A stretch of DNA of 64,000 nucleotides from Fundidesulfovibrio terrae (lineage in GTDB: Bacteria > Desulfobacterota > Desulfovibrionia > Desulfovibrionales > Desulfovibrionaceae). The DNA lies in assembly GCF_022808915.1 (NCBI RefSeq), contig NZ_JAKZFS010000006.1, positions 62,001-126,000 on the forward strand, in the 5' to 3' direction. Below the pieces are notes generated by a model. The model worked only from the letters and a program-made list of their open reading frames with translations. It was not told where the DNA came from and made no database searches. The position numbers were made by a program, and so were the translations under genes. This document shows, piece by piece, positions 63,908 through 64,000 of the stretch; positions within the stretch are counted from its first letter, which is position 1, and each line of letters starts with the position of its first letter.

Positions 63908-64000
63908 GTGCTGAAGCTCTCGGGCGTGGCCAAGTTCTACGGGGACCGTCTGGTCTTCAAGGGCGTGGACGTCCAGGTGCGCCCGGGGCGCGCCCTCATG
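63908..64000 (+). CDS. ccmA: CcmA-like ABC ATPase, 5' end only
   Basis: Only about 31 codons are visible. A GTG start overlaps the end of the previous gene's stop region. The sequence LKLSGVAKFYGDRLVFKGVD is an ABC ATPase N-terminus (A-loop tyrosine FYG). It continues beyond the window. Position after ccmEF suggests CcmA, the heme-export ATPase that releases holo-CcmE; the Walker motifs that would prove it are outside. Confidence 0.7.
   Translation, partial: MLKLSGVAKFYGDRLVFKGVDVQVRPGRALM

Overview
The window is high-GC bacterial chromosome with densely packed genes, very long antisense open frames and short gaps. Several gene families point to a sulfate-reducing deltaproteobacterium of the Desulfovibrio type (Desulfovibrionaceae). 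These are a CcmE with the CxxxY rather than HxxxY heme motif, IorAB next to a sigma-54-like regulator, a MAF-type (DUF115) protein, a CbpA-CbpM-ClpB stress operon and a fused cysteine synthase. The assignment is an inference from gene content. No rRNA, tRNA, CRISPR array or insertion sequence was recognised.

Layout. 1-5.1 kb: an AddB/AddA-type double-strand-break repair pair (minus) and a small unknown protein. 5.1-8.9 kb: AsmA-like protein, an RluA-family pseudouridine synthase and a lipoprotein. 9.0-19.6 kb: a five-gene membrane cluster made of an FtsX-like permease, a LolD/MacB-like ATPase, a 1600-residue M28-peptidase-like/FtsX fusion and two OPT-like integral membrane proteins. 19.6-20.5 kb: a small, less GC-rich pair. 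20.8-26.4 kb: rpoZ, dnaJ, moaC, a leaderless ModA-like protein, YihY and a type-2 TrpB. 26.6-30.8 kb: a small periplasmic protein, a polar amino-acid ABC transporter with an internal terminator, and an aminotransferase. 31-35 kb: polysaccharide deacetylase, DUF2905, HD-GYP, acyltransferase and GGDEF proteins. 35.4-39.4 kb: the cbpA-cbpM-clpB heat-shock operon. 39.6-41 kb: DUF4234-like and Smr proteins.

41.0-42.8 kb is a sharply AT-rich island with its own promoter and two overlapping genes. One is ADP-ribosyltransferase-like; the other is unrecognised. It is the best candidate here for an undescribed toxin/defence system.

42.9-51.4 kb: MAF glycosyltransferase-like protein, cysteine synthase fused to a catalytically dead cysteinyl-tRNA synthetase, Tat-exported hemerythrin, hisF/hisH, a saposin-like secreted protein and a DJ-1/PfpI protein. 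51.6-56.2 kb: an operon of a TPR-like anchor protein, iorA, iorB and a degenerate sigma-54-type regulator. 56.4-64 kb: proA-nadD, an AlgX-like SGNH protein with a PstS-like binding protein, a CNNM/HlyC protein, and the start of a cytochrome c maturation operon (ccmE, ccmF, ccmA...). Coordinates come from reading frames and visible ribosome-binding sites. Function calls rest on recognised motifs, not on database searches.
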